A DNA stretch of 64,000 nt, from NCBI RefSeq assembly GCF_011045125.1, contig NZ_JAAKZF010000007.1, positions 62,001 through 126,000 of the forward strand, given 5' to 3'. The notes beneath the pieces were generated by a model. That model saw nothing but the letters and a program-made list of their open reading frames with translations, searched no databases and was not told where the DNA came from. Position 1 is the first letter of the stretch; every line of letters begins with the position of its first letter. Shown here one piece after another: positions 38,135-49,000 of the stretch. Both the position numbers and the translations under genes were made by a program. The stretch is from Allomesorhizobium camelthorni. Lineage in GTDB: Bacteria; Pseudomonadota; Alphaproteobacteria; Rhizobiales; Rhizobiaceae.

Positions 38135-40702
38135 ATGCCGGGGGAATACCCGCGTAGAGCGGGACTGGCCGTTACCGGCGGCCGCAATGATTCACATACC
38201 GGCGCGCGGTTCGGCGGAGCATGGCCGAAGCGCCTGTTCGCGCGTTCCCCCGTTCGGCGCCTGCTCGGCGCAACCTCGCTTTCCACGCTTCTCGCCACCG
38301 ATCTGGCCTTCGCGCAAACCGAAGCCGTCGTGCGCTCGTCCGGCCTCTCGGTCGGCACGGTCGAGGTGATCCAGATTTCCATGTTCGCCGGCGTGATGGG
38401 CGCGGCTCTGATCTCGGCCATCGTCCTGATCCGCGAACGGGCCCGGACATCGGCCGAGAATGTAGAGCTGCGCAACCGCATCGCCGATCTCAACGCATCG
38501 CTGCAGCGTTCCGATGCGCTCCTCAATCTGCGCGACCAGCGTGTGGTGGTGTGGGCGTCGGAGAAGCAGAAGCCGGAACTGATCGGTGCCTTGCCGGCGG
38601 AGACCGGCGCGCCCGAGGATCGCGCGGCCTTCCTGGCCTTCGGGCGCTGGCTGATGCCGCGCTCGGCGGCAGCGCTCGACCACGCAATGGCCGGGCTGCG
38701 CGAAAGGTCCGCCGCCTTCGACCTCGTGGTCGAGACGCAAAGCGGCGCACCGCTCGAGGTCCAGGGCCGCAAGACTCCTGCCCATGTGCTGATAAAGTTC
38801 ATGTCGCTGTCGGAGGCGCAGCGCAACCAGGCGCGGCTGCGGCTGGAAAACCAGCGGCTCTCGGCCGAGCACGAGAACATGCTCGGGCTGATCGATGCGC
38901 TGAAGATGCCGTTCTGGATCCGCTCGGCCGACGGGCGGCTGAAATGGGTCAATCGCGCCTATGCGGAAGCCGTGGAGACTTCCAGCCCCGAGGCCGCGAT
39001 CAGCGAAGGCAGGGAGTTTCTCGGCACGCCGGCGCGCGAGGCGATCGCCCGCCAGCATCTGGCCACGCCGGTCTTCGAACAGAAGCTTTCGACCGTGATC
39101 GGCGGCGACCGCAAGGTCTTCACGGTCACCAATTACGCCGGCGGCGAAGGCTCGGCCGGCATCGCCACCGACATGAGCGCCATCGAGGCGATCCGCGAGG
39201 AATACGAGCGGACCGTCCGCAGCCATGCCGACACGCTCGACCAGCTCACCACCGCGGTGGCGATTTTCGACAGCGGTCAAAAGCTGCGCTTCTTCAACCA
39301 GGCCTTCCAGAAGCTTTGGGATCTCGATGGCGGCTTCCTGGCCAGCGCGCCGGATAATGCGCTGCTGCTCGACCGGTTGCGCAGCGAAGGCAAGATCGCC
39401 GAACAGCCGGAATGGCGGCGCTGGAAGGAAAACCTGCTTGCCGCCTATCGCGCGGTCGAGACCCAGGAGCATTGGTGGCATCTGCCCGACGGCCGCACGA
39501 TCCGCGTCGTCGCCAACCCGCAGCCCAAGGGTGGCGTGACCTGGGTGTTCGAGAACCTGACCGAGAAAATGAACCTCGAAAGCCGCTACAATACGGTGGT
39601 CAGGGTGCAGGGCGAGACGCTCGACAATCTGGCCGAAGGCGTCGCCGTGTTCGGGCCCGACGGCCGTATCAGGCTCTCGAATCCGGCCTTTACCGGCCTG
39701 TGGGGGCTGCCGGCCGACATTGTCGGCCAGAAGACGCACATATCGGCGATCCGCGCCCAGTGCGAGGCGCTCGCCAAGGACAGCCCCTGGGGCGGCTTCG
39801 TTGCGGCGGTGACCGGCTTCGACGACGAGCGGCGCGACCGGCATGGCCAGACCGAACTGGTGAACGGCACGGTGCTGCGCTACGCCGTCATCCACCTGCC
39901 CAACGGCCAGGTCATGATGACCTTCGTCGACGTGACCGACAGCGTCGCTGTCGAGCGCGCGCTGAAGGAGAAGAACGAGGCGTTGCAGAAGGCCGACCAG
40001 CTCAAGAACGATTTCGTCCAGCACGTGTCCTATGAGCTGCGCTCGCCGCTAACCAACATTATCGGTTTCACCGAGCTCTTGTCGTTGGCCGCCACCGGGC
40101 CGCTGGCGCCGCGCCAGCGCGAATATGTCGAGCATATCGGCTCGTCGTCATCCGTGCTGCTCACCATCGTCAACGACATTCTCGACCTCGCCACCGTCGA
40201 CGCCGGCATCATGGAGCTGGAGATAGCCGAGGTTCGTATCGACCAGACCATCGCGGCGGCGGCCGAACTTGTGTCCGACCGGCTGGAGGAGCATTCGATC
40301 CGGCTTGAGATCGACGCGGCCGGCGCGCCGAAGACCTTCCACGGCGACGAGACCCGCATCCGCCAGATACTGTATAATCTGTTGAGCAACGCCGTGAACT
40401 ATGCGCCCGAGGCGAGCACGATCACGCTTTCCTGCCGGCAGTTGCCGCATGGGGTCGAATTTTCCGTGCATGACGACGGGCCGGGCATGCCGCCCGAAAT
40501 CCTCGACACGGTGTTCCGGCGCTTCGAGCCGCGGGTCAATGGCGGCAGGCGGCGCGGCGCCGGGCTCGGCCTGTCTATCGTCAAGAGCTTCGTCGAACTG
40601 CATGGCGGCAAGGTGCGCATCGACACCGGCCGGGACCGCGGCACCACCGTGGCTTGCGAGTTTCCGGCAGCACCGAGCGGCGTCCGCGCCGCGGCGGAGT
40701 AG
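38135..40702 (+). CDS. divL: DivL-like PAS-domain pseudo-histidine kinase of the CtrA cell-cycle pathway
   Basis: An 855-residue membrane-anchored kinase-like protein. A hydrophobic N-terminal region (about 45-65) and a membrane segment (IQISMFAGVMGAALISAIVLI-like, about 82-102) precede several PAS domains (for example AFWIRSADGRLKWVNRAY-type and LAEGVAVFGPDGRIRLSNP). The H-box reads FVQHVSYELRSPLTNI, with tyrosine (Y633) where kinases have the phosphoacceptor histidine. This is the hallmark of Caulobacter DivL, which senses DivK and modulates CckA. The ATP domain is intact (ILYNLLSNAVNYAPE, DDGPGMP, GAGLGLSIVKS). ATG at 38135 has GAGAGGA upstream; ATG at 38060 is an alternative. Its location after ahcY and before tsaE fits rhizobial divL. 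Confidence 0.85.
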   Translation: MPGEYPRRAGLAVTGGRNDSHTGARFGGAWPKRLFARSPVRRLLGATSLSTLLATDLAFAQTEAVVRSSGLSVGTVEVIQISMFAGVMGAALISAIVLIRERARTSAENVELRNRIADLNASLQRSDALLNLRDQRVVVWASEKQKPELIGALPAETGAPEDRAAFLAFGRWLMPRSAAALDHAMAGLRERSAAFDLVVETQSGAPLEVQGRKTPAHVLIKFMSLSEAQRNQARLRLENQRLSAEHENMLGLIDALKMPFWIRSADGRLKWVNRAYAEAVETSSPEAAISEGREFLGTPAREAIARQHLATPVFEQKLSTVIGGDRKVFTVTNYAGGEGSAGIATDMSAIEAIREEYERTVRSHADTLDQLTTAVAIFDSGQKLRFFNQAFQKLWDLDGGFLASAPDNALLLDRLRSEGKIAEQPEWRRWKENLLAAYRAVETQEHWWHLPDGRTIRVVANPQPKGGVTWVFENLTEKMNLESRYNTVVRVQGETLDNLAEGVAVFGPDGRIRLSNPAFTGLWGLPADIVGQKTHISAIRAQCEALAKDSPWGGFVAAVTGFDDERRDRHGQTELVNGTVLRYAVIHLPNGQVMMTFVDVTDSVAVERALKEKNEALQKADQLKNDFVQHVSYELRSPLTNIIGFTELLSLAATGPLAPRQREYVEHIGSSSSVLLTIVNDILDLATVDAGIMELEIAEVRIDQTIAAAAELVSDRLEEHSIRLEIDAAGAPKTFHGDETRIRQILYNLLSNAVNYAPEASTITLSCRQLPHGVEFSVHDDGPGMPPEILDTVFRRFEPRVNGGRRRGAGLGLSIVKSFVELHGGKVRIDTGRDRGTTVACEFPAAPSGVRAAAE

Positions 40703-40711
40703 TGCTGCCTG

Positions 40712-42220
40712 ATGGATTTTTCGACCCTTGAGCGGTTCCTCCCCGACGAGCGTGCGACGACCATGCTTGGCGCGGATCTGGCTCTGGCCTTGCGCGCCGG
40801 CGATGTGCTGGCGCTCGAAGGCGATCTCGGGGCGGGCAAGACGACGCTGGCGCGCGGACTGATCCGGGCGCTGGCCGGCGACCCGGAGCTGGAGGTGCCG
40901 AGCCCCACCTTCACCCTTGTGCAGGCCTATGAGGGCCGCATTCCGGTCCATCATTTCGATCTTTACCGGCTGGCCTCGGCGGCCGAGCTTAACGAACTGG
41001 GTTTCGACGACGCGGTCGCTCAGGGTGCGGCCCTGGTCGAATGGCCTGATCGGGCGGTAGGCCGCCTGCCGGAAAGCGCCGTTCATGTCGAACTCACCCA
41101 TCAGGACGCCGGCCGGCTTGCCCGGATTACCGGCAAAGGCGCTGCCATCGAGCGCATCGGCCGCTCGCTCGCTGCGCGCGATTTTCTGGCGCAGTCAGGC
41201 CATGGTGGTGCGCAGCGGAAATACTTCACCGGCGACGCATCGGCGCGCTCCTACGAGATAGTCGATGGCAATGGCCAGCCACAGCTGGTGCTGATGAACT
41301 CGCCCAAGCTGGTGCTCGGCCCGCCCGTCCGCGACGGCAAACCCTATGCCGAGATCGCCCACACGGCGCAGTCCGTCTCGGCTTTCGTCGCCATCGACCG
41401 CGCGCTGAAGGCAGGGGGCGTGGCGGTTCCCGAAATTTTCGCCGCCGATCTCAAACAGGGCTTTCTGCTGATCGAGCATCTCGGCTCCGGCAGCTTTCTT
41501 GACGCCGGAAAGCCGGTGGCGGCGCGCTATGCCGCGGCGGCCGAACTGCTCGCCATGATGCATGGCCGGAAATGGCCAAGCCGTATGGAAGCGGCGAAGG
41601 GCGTGCACCATGTCGTTCCGCCTTTCGACCAAGATGCCATGATGATCGAGGCCGAACTGCTGGTCGACTGGTATATTCCGTTCGTAACCGGTAAGCCGGC
41701 TAATGATGAGGTTCGCGCAGGTTTCAAGGAAGCGTGGCGCGAAATCTTCGGGCGACTGGAAGACGCGGAAAAGACGCTGATGTTACGGGATTTCCACTCG
41801 CCGAACCTGATCTGGCAGGCTGAACGCCACGGTCACGACCGCATCGGCGTACTCGATTTCCAGGATGCGCTGATCGGGCCGTCGGCCTATGATCTGGCAT
41901 CGCTGGCCATGGATGCGCGCGTGACCGTTTCGCCTGAAATCGAGCATTCGACCTACGACGCCTACGTCGCCGCGCGCCGATCGGCGGGTCCGTTCGACGA
42001 GGCGGGCTTCAGCGAAGCCTATGCGGCGATGGCGGCGCAGCGCAATTCCAAGATCCTCGGCATTTTCGTGCGTCTTAACGAGCGCGACGGCAAGCCGGAC
42101 TATCTGCGCCATCTACCGCGCATCCGCGACTACCTCAGCCGGGCTCTCGCGCATCCGGCGCTTGCCGGGCTCAAGGATTTCTACAGCCGCAACGGCCTGC
42201 TTGGAGATACCGCGGAATGA
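40712..42220 (+). CDS. tsaE: Fusion of TsaE (tRNA t6A ATPase) and an AmgK-like sugar/aminoglycoside phosphotransferase
   Basis: A 502-residue two-domain protein. Residues 1-150 are TsaE, the ATPase for tRNA threonylcarbamoyladenosine formation, with P-loop EGDLGAGKTTLARG (36-49) and SPTFTLVQAYEG, HHFDLYRL. Residues about 165-500 are an aminoglycoside-phosphotransferase-fold kinase with catalytic D360 (LRDFHSPNL) and metal-binding D382 (VLDFQDA). Because the next gene encodes a MurU-like uridylyltransferase, the kinase half is probably AmgK, which phosphorylates N-acetylmuramate and N-acetylglucosamine in cell-wall recycling. Such fusions are known in rhizobia. The stop overlaps murU by four bases. 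Confidence 0.9.
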   Translation: MDFSTLERFLPDERATTMLGADLALALRAGDVLALEGDLGAGKTTLARGLIRALAGDPELEVPSPTFTLVQAYEGRIPVHHFDLYRLASAAELNELGFDDAVAQGAALVEWPDRAVGRLPESAVHVELTHQDAGRLARITGKGAAIERIGRSLAARDFLAQSGHGGAQRKYFTGDASARSYEIVDGNGQPQLVLMNSPKLVLGPPVRDGKPYAEIAHTAQSVSAFVAIDRALKAGGVAVPEIFAADLKQGFLLIEHLGSGSFLDAGKPVAARYAAAAELLAMMHGRKWPSRMEAAKGVHHVVPPFDQDAMMIEAELLVDWYIPFVTGKPANDEVRAGFKEAWREIFGRLEDAEKTLMLRDFHSPNLIWQAERHGHDRIGVLDFQDALIGPSAYDLASLAMDARVTVSPEIEHSTYDAYVAARRSAGPFDEAGFSEAYAAMAAQRNSKILGIFVRLNERDGKPDYLRHLPRIRDYLSRALAHPALAGLKDFYSRNGLLGDTAE

Positions 42221-42945
42221 ACGGCGCGCCTGATACCGCGATGGTCCTCGCCGCCGGCCTCGGTATCCGCATGCGGCCGATCACCGCCACAAAGCCGAAG
42301 CCGCTGATCGAGGTCGCCGGCAAGTCTCTGCTCGACTGGGGCCTGGACAGCCTGGCCGAAGTCGGCGTCGCCAAGGCCGTCGTCAACGTCCACTATTTGC
42401 CCGAACAGATCGTCGCCCATGTAAGCCGGCGGCAGAAGCCGAGGATCGTCATTTCCGATGAAAGCGAGGCGCTGCTCGATTCGGCCGGCGGCATCGTCAA
42501 GGCGCTGCCGGAGCTCGGGCCAAAACCCTTCTACGTCGTCAACGCCGATACCTTCTGGGTCGATGAGGCGGAATCGAATCTCGGCAGGCTGGCTGCGGCG
42601 TGGGATGCGTCGAAGATGGACATGCTGCTGATGCTCGCCGACCTGCGATCGGCCACCGGCCATAGCGGCGGCACGGATTTCCTGGTCGCGCCCGATGGCC
42701 GCCTGTCCCGCGCCGGCGGCGACCCATCCGGCCTGATCTATGCCGGGGCGGCGATCGTACACCCCGGGATCTTTGCCGGCGCAGCAATCGCGAAACAGTC
42801 GCTCAATCTCTATTTCGACCGTGCCATCGCGGCGGGCCGGCTGTTCGGTCTGCGCATGAATGGCAGCTGGATCACGGTCGGCACCCCGGACGCGATCGCG
42901 CCGGCCGAGGCGGCTGTCGCGCGGGCTCAAGTGGTCGGCGCATGA
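42217..42945 (+). CDS. murU: MurU-like N-acetylmuramate-1-phosphate uridylyltransferase (sugar nucleotidyltransferase)
   Basis: A 242-residue nucleotidyltransferase. The nucleotide-binding signature is MVLAAGLGIRMRPITATKPKP, with VNVHYLPEQI, ISDESEALLDSAGGI and FYVVNADTFW as in the MurU/RfbA family, and ITVGTPDAI near the end. With AmgK it would turn recycled N-acetylmuramate directly into UDP-MurNAc, bypassing MurA and MurB. It is coupled to both neighbours by four-base overlaps. Function is inferred from similarity and the upstream AmgK-like domain. Confidence 0.87.
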   Translation: MNGAPDTAMVLAAGLGIRMRPITATKPKPLIEVAGKSLLDWGLDSLAEVGVAKAVVNVHYLPEQIVAHVSRRQKPRIVISDESEALLDSAGGIVKALPELGPKPFYVVNADTFWVDEAESNLGRLAAAWDASKMDMLLMLADLRSATGHSGGTDFLVAPDGRLSRAGGDPSGLIYAGAAIVHPGIFAGAAIAKQSLNLYFDRAIAAGRLFGLRMNGSWITVGTPDAIAPAEAAVARAQVVGA

Positions 42946-45900
42946 CCGGCGGCGGAAAGCCGCCGCGGGTGTTTTCAATCCCGCCCGGCGTCGCCTTCCT
43001 GCCGACCATGGCCGAGGCGCTGAATGGCGGCCGGCTCGTGCCCGGCTTCCGCTTCGACGGCGATCCTCTGGATCTGGCCGATGTGACGATCTACGTGCCG
43101 ACCCGCCGCGCCGCACGCGAGCTGCGGGGCGTGTTCGTCGACATGGCCGGCGGGCGCTCGGCGATCCTGCCGGTGATCCGGCCGCTCGGCGAATTCGACG
43201 AGGACGAGGCGATCTTTGCTCCCGGAAGCGCCGGCGCGATCGATCTTTTGCCGCCGATCGCGCCGGCCGACCGGCTGCTGCTGCTCGCGCCGATGGTGCG
43301 CGCCTGGAAGCGCCGCCTGCCCGCACATGTCGCGGCCCTGTTCGAAGAAGACATCGTCGTGCCGGCGTCGACCGCCGACGCCATCTGGCTGGCGCGCGAC
43401 CTCGCCGCACTGATGGACGAGATCGAGACAGAGGGTTCGGACTGGAAGAAGCTCGGCGAACTGGTTTCCGGCGACCTTGCCAATTGGTGGCAGGTGACGC
43501 TCGATTTCCTCGAAATCGTCACCTCGGCGTGGCCGGCGCTGCTCGCCGAGCGCGGGCAGTCGAACCCGGCCGCGCATCGAAGCGCGTTGATCCGGCTGGA
43601 GGCTGAGCGGCTGCGGCAAAATCCGCCCGCCGGCCCGGTGATAGCGGCCGGCTCCACCGGCTCCATTCCAGCAACCGCCGAGCTGCTGTCGGCGATCGCC
43701 CGGTTGCCGAACGGCGCCGTGGTGCTGCCCGGATTGGATAAGTCGCTCGACGAGCGGTCCTGGGCGATCATCTCGGACCTCGTGCCCCAAGCGTCGGTTC
43801 TAGGCCACCCGCAATACGGCCTGGCAAAGCTCCTGCAGAAGATCGGCATCCTGCGTGCCGATGTCGACGAGATAGGCTCGCCCAAAAAGGCGATGTCGGA
43901 CCGCGCGGCTCTGGTCGGCGAGGCTCTAAGGCCGGCCGAAACCACCGACGACTGGGCCGGGCGGCGCATCGCCATGAATTCCGGCGAATTGGCCGACGCG
44001 CTCTCCGGTGTGACGCTCCTGGAAGCCGCCAATGAGCGGGACGAGGCGGCGGCCATCGCGGTCGCGCTGAAGGCAGCCGTCGAGGCGCCGGGCCGCACCG
44101 CCGCGCTGGTCACCGGCGACAGGAACCTGGCGCGTCGGGTCTCGGCCGAACTGCTGCGCTTCGGCGTGCGCGCCGACGATTCCGGCGGCGTCCCGCTCGC
44201 CAACACCGCGCCCGGAGCGCTGTTGCGCCTGCTGGTCAAGGCGGCGTTCAGCCCTGGCGATCCGCTGTCGCTGCTGTCGCTGCTCAAGCATCCGCTGATC
44301 TCGCTCGGGCTGGAGCGGAGCTCTGTCAGGGCGGCGGTGGAAACGATCGAGCTGGTCGCGCTGCGCGGCGGCACGGGCAGGCCGGACATTCATGAGCTGG
44401 TTGATTTGTTCGACGTGCGGCTTGCCGGTTTGGCCAGCCAGAACAGGCAGCCGGCCTGGTTCGGCCGCTTGAGCGAGCGGCGCATCAACGCGGCGCGCAG
44501 CGTGTTGCGGCGGCTCGCCGAAGCCATCGCACCGCTTGCTCCATTCCGGGAGGCCGGCGAGGTCGAACTGACGGCGATCATGCGCGCCACTGCGATGGCG
44601 CTCGAAAATTTCGCGCGCGGTCCCGGAGGCGGAAATGACACGCTCTATGCCGGCGACGCCGGCGAAAAGCTTGCCGAATTGCTGCGCGGGCTGGTCGCCT
44701 CGACGGCGTCGCTCACTTTCGACGCGGCGGAATGGCCGGACGTGCTGGAGGCGCTGCTTGCGCCCGAGATCGTCAAGCCGGCTCACGCAACCGACAGCCG
44801 CATCTCGATCTGGGGCGCTCTTGAAGCCCGGCTGCAGTCGGTCGACACGCTGGTCGTCGGCGGTCTGAACGAAGGCATCTGGCCGCGCAAGCCGCAGGCC
44901 GACCGTTTCATGTCGCGCGTCATGAAGACCGGCATCGACCTCGAACCGCCGGAGCGCCGGATCGGCCAGTCGGCGCATGATTTCCAGATGGCGATGGGAA
45001 CGGAAGACATAATCCTGTCGCGCTCGGCGCGTTCGGGCGACGCGCCCGCCGTTCCGTCGCGCTGGCTGCAGCGCCTGCTGGCCTTCGCCGGACCCGATCA
45101 GGCCGGGATCATGCGCGCGCGGGGCGCAGCCCTGCTCGACTGGGCGCGGGCGCTCGATGCCGGCGCGCCGGTCAGATTCGCCAAACGGCCCGCGCCGAAG
45201 CCGCCGCTCGACATTCGTCCGCGTCATTTTTCCGTGACCGAGATCGAGACGCTGCGGCGCGATCCCTACGCCATCTATGCGCGCAAGATACTCAGCCTCG
45301 CGCCGATCGATCCGCTGGTGCGCGACCCCGGCGCGGCCGAACGCGGAACGCTGTTCCACAAGATACTTCACCGCTTTTCCGAAACGGTTGCAGATCCGCG
45401 CAACGAAGAAGCTTACAAGCTGCTTATCGAGGCTGGCCGCGAGAGCTTTGCCGAGTGCGCGCTGCCGGAGGACGTCGAGGCCATATGGTGGCCGCGCTTC
45501 ATGAAGATGGCTGCGGAATTCATCGCCTGGGAGCGCAGCCGCGCCGCGAACGTGGTCAGCCGCCATCCGGAGGCGCGTGCCGAAGCAATGCAGGTCGGCG
45601 GCTCGGGCGTGACGCTGTCGGGCTACGCCGATCGCATCGACCTGCTGCCGGCCGGCATGGCAGACATTATCGACTACAAGACCGGCTCCTCGCCGTCGAA
45701 AATGCAGGCGCACACTTTGCTTGCGCCGCAGCTGGCGCTGGAGGGCGCGCTGCTGCAGCGCGGCGCGTTCCGGGAACTCGGCAGCCGTACGCCGGCGGAA
45801 CTCGCATTCGTGCGGCTGAAAGCCAACGGCCTGGTGCTTGAGGAATCGATCCTGCGGGTCAACGGGACGCCCAAGTCCGGCCCGGCGCTTTCGCAGGAAG

Positions 45901-46076
45901 CCTGGGAGCGGCTTGAGGCGCTGCTGGAGCACTACAACAATCTTGAAGCCGGCTATCTTTCGCGGGCGCTGCCATTCCGGGAAGGCGAGACCGACGGCGA
46001 CTACGATCATCTTGCGCGGGTCCTGGAGTGGTCGGCCGGCGGCGACGGGCCGGACGATCTGGACACCGGCGAATGA
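42942..46076 (+). CDS. addB: Double-strand break repair protein AddB
   Basis: A 1044-residue alphaproteobacterial AddB. It partners AddA to unwind and resect broken DNA ends for RecA-dependent repair. The N-terminus has the degenerate helicase region (VTIYVPTRRAARELRG), and the C-terminus contains a PD-(D/E)XK nuclease domain with GYADRIDLLPAGMADIIDYK preceded by EIETLRRDPYAIYARKIL. Iron-sulfur cysteines of Firmicutes AddB were not found in this region. It overlaps murU upstream and addA downstream by four bases. Confidence 0.95.
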   Translation: MTGGGKPPRVFSIPPGVAFLPTMAEALNGGRLVPGFRFDGDPLDLADVTIYVPTRRAARELRGVFVDMAGGRSAILPVIRPLGEFDEDEAIFAPGSAGAIDLLPPIAPADRLLLLAPMVRAWKRRLPAHVAALFEEDIVVPASTADAIWLARDLAALMDEIETEGSDWKKLGELVSGDLANWWQVTLDFLEIVTSAWPALLAERGQSNPAAHRSALIRLEAERLRQNPPAGPVIAAGSTGSIPATAELLSAIARLPNGAVVLPGLDKSLDERSWAIISDLVPQASVLGHPQYGLAKLLQKIGILRADVDEIGSPKKAMSDRAALVGEALRPAETTDDWAGRRIAMNSGELADALSGVTLLEAANERDEAAAIAVALKAAVEAPGRTAALVTGDRNLARRVSAELLRFGVRADDSGGVPLANTAPGALLRLLVKAAFSPGDPLSLLSLLKHPLISLGLERSSVRAAVETIELVALRGGTGRPDIHELVDLFDVRLAGLASQNRQPAWFGRLSERRINAARSVLRRLAEAIAPLAPFREAGEVELTAIMRATAMALENFARGPGGGNDTLYAGDAGEKLAELLRGLVASTASLTFDAAEWPDVLEALLAPEIVKPAHATDSRISIWGALEARLQSVDTLVVGGLNEGIWPRKPQADRFMSRVMKTGIDLEPPERRIGQSAHDFQMAMGTEDIILSRSARSGDAPAVPSRWLQRLLAFAGPDQAGIMRARGAALLDWARALDAGAPVRFAKRPAPKPPLDIRPRHFSVTEIETLRRDPYAIYARKILSLAPIDPLVRDPGAAERGTLFHKILHRFSETVADPRNEEAYKLLIEAGRESFAECALPEDVEAIWWPRFMKMAAEFIAWERSRAANVVSRHPEARAEAMQVGGSGVTLSGYADRIDLLPAGMADIIDYKTGSSPSKMQAHTLLAPQLALEGALLQRGAFRELGSRTPAELAFVRLKANGLVLEESILRVNGTPKSGPALSQEAWERLEALLEHYNNLEAGYLSRALPFREGETDGDYDHLARVLEWSAGGDGPDDLDTGE

Positions 46077-49000
46077 AGAAGAAGTTCACAGTCCCCTTCG
46101 AGACCGCCGAGCGCCAGGCCAAGGCCTCCGACCCGCAGCATTCCGTCTGGGTGTCGGCAAACGCCGGTTCCGGCAAGACGCACGTGCTGGCGCAGCGCGT
46201 CATCCGGCTTTTGCTGGAGGGTACCGACCCCTCCAGGATACTTTGCCTGACCTATACCCGCGCCGCCGCCGCGAACATGTCGAACCGCGTCTTTTCCAGC
46301 CTGTCGTCCTGGACGATGCTCGGCGACGACGAACTTGCGCAACGGATCGAGGATCTGGACGGCAGGAAGCCGGACGCCGAGAAGATGCGGCGCGCTCGCC
46401 GCCTGTTCGCGCAGGCGCTGGAGACCCCCGGCGGGCTGAAGATCCAGACCATCCACGCATTCTGCGAATCGGTGCTGCACCAGTTTCCGCTGGAAGCCAA
46501 CATCGCCGCGCATTTCGAGATGCTCGATCCGGCGATGGAGCAGACGCTGTTCGCCACCGCGCGGCGCGAGATGATCACTGGCGCTGCGGCCGGCAATCCC
46601 GAACTCGCCGAGGCTTTCGCGGCGGTGCTGGAGCGCGGCGGCGAATGGGGCCTCGACATGCTGCTGCAGGAGATCGTGCAGAAGCGCGACAGCCTCCGCA
46701 TATTGATAGACGCCGCGGGCGGCGACCCCGCGCCTTACGAGGCACTGTTTTCGGAATTCGATTTCACGCCGGAGGACAGCGCCGAGGGCATCGCTTCGAT
46801 GGCTTGGCCGCTTCCCGGTTTCCCGCTGGAGTTCTTCGAGCGGTTCGCAACCGACGCCGAGGAGGTCGACGCACGTTCGGTGATCAAGGATATCCTGCCC
46901 GACGCGGTTCTCGCCTTCGCCGAAACCGACCCGGTGAGGCGCCTTCAATTGCTTGCGCGCGGCTTTCTCAAGGGCGATGGCGAGCCTTATGCTACCGGCA
47001 GATTGTTCACCAAGAGGCTGCTCGCCCGTTTGCCGGACCTGCCGCAGCGCTATGCGGAGGCCACGGATGCGATCATGGCCGCCTGCGACCGGCTGGCGCT
47101 GTTTCGCATGCTCGAAGGCACGCGCGCCGCATTGACCATCGCCGACTGGCTGATCGCCCGCTACGAGCAACTGAAAGCCGGGCGCGGTTTCCTCGACTTC
47201 AACGATTTGATCACCCGCACCGTGCGGCTGTTGGCGCGCCAGGATGCAGGGCCATGGGTGCAGTACAAGCTCGACAAGGGCATCGACCACATATTGCTGG
47301 ATGAGGCGCAGGACACCAGCCCGGACCAGTGGAACGTGGTCAAGCGGCTGGCCGAGGAGTTCTTTGCCGGCTTCGGCGCGCGCGACAATGTCCACCGCAC
47401 GGTGTTTGCCGTCGGCGACGAAAAGCAGTCGATCTATTCTTTCCAGGGGGCGGCGCCCGAATCCTTCGCAGAGACGGGCCATGAATTCTCACAAAAAATC
47501 CGCGGGGCGAATGGCAGCTTTGAGAGGGTTGGGCTGACCTGGTCGTTCCGCTCGACCAGCGACGTGCTGGCCGCGGTCGACCTGGTCTTTGCCAGCGAGC
47601 AGGCCCGCCGCGGCCTGTCGCACGATCCGGACCCGCCTGGGCACAAGGCGATCCGCGACAACGAGCCCGGCTATGTCGAGGTCTGGCCGTCTGTCGGCGC
47701 CGCCGCGATAGAGGAGCCGGAGGATTGGCGGGAGGCTATCGACCACGCGCAGGCCCCAGCGGTGCGGGTAGCCGAGCAGGTGGCCGCCACGATCCAGGAC
47801 TGGATCCGGTCCGGCGAGATCATCGAGGGGACCGGCAAAAGGCTGAGCGCCGGCGATGTCATGGTCCTGGTGCGCAAGCGCGACCGCTTCGTCCACGCGC
47901 TGGCGCGCAGCCTGAAAAACCGGCAGATCCCGGTGGCGGGCGCCGACCGGCTGAGCCTGCCCGGCCATATCGCGGTCAAGGACATGATCGCGCTCGGGCG
48001 TTTCCTGATCCAGCCCGAGGACGATCTGTCGCTGGCCGCGGTGCTCAGGAGCCCGGTCTTCGCGCTCAGCGAGGACGATCTGTTCGCGCTCGCCGCCGGT
48101 CGCGGCAAGGGGCTGTCGCTCGCTGCTTCGCTGCGCAAGCACGGCGAGACCGACATCAGGCTGGGCCTGATCGCCGAGAAACTCGATGCCTGGGCCGGCG
48201 AGGCCGCCTTCAAGCCGGTCTTCGAATTCTATTCGGGCGTGCTCGGCCGCGACGGCGTGCGCCGCCGCATGATCGCAAGGCTCGGCCAGGAAGCCGGCGA
48301 CATTCTCGACGAGTTCCTGAATTTCTGCCTCGCCGAGGAGCGCGCCGGCCTGCCGGGGTTGGAAGCCTTCCTGGCGACGCTCGAAAGCGCCGGCCCCGAC
48401 ATCAAGCGCGAGATGGACCAGACGCGCGACGAGGTGCGCATCATGACCGTGCACGCCGCCAAGGGCCTGGAAGCGCCGGTGGTGTTCCTGGTCGACGGCG
48501 GGGCGGCGCCTTTCAGCGAGCAGCATCTGCCGCGCCTGGTGCCGTTCGAGCCGCGCGGCGAGCTTCGCCACGTCAAGGCCTATCTGTGGCGATCGTCCGC
48601 CGACATCGCCAACGGCGTTTCGCGGGAGGCTGCGCTTCGCATCAGGGAGCGCGCCGACGACGAATACCGCCGCCTGCTCTATGTCGGCATGACCCGCGCC
48701 GAGGACCGGCTGATCGTCTGCGGCTATCACGGCAAGCGCGGCCAGAACGACACGACCTGGCACGCCATCGTCAGCGGCGCGCTTGGCGGCTCCGTGCACA
48801 GCGAAGAGCGCCCGCACCCTGCCGGCGGCGATCCCGTCCGCCGTTTCCGAGTCAGCACCGGACCAGCAACCGGCTTCGCGGCGGAGGCGGCAGCCGAAAA
48901 ACAGCGGACCGTCGTGGAAATCCCGCCACGCCTGTTCGAGAATCTGCCCCCTTCGGAGGCGCTACCGAAGCCGCTTTCGCCGTCCGGCGCCTCGGTGCTG

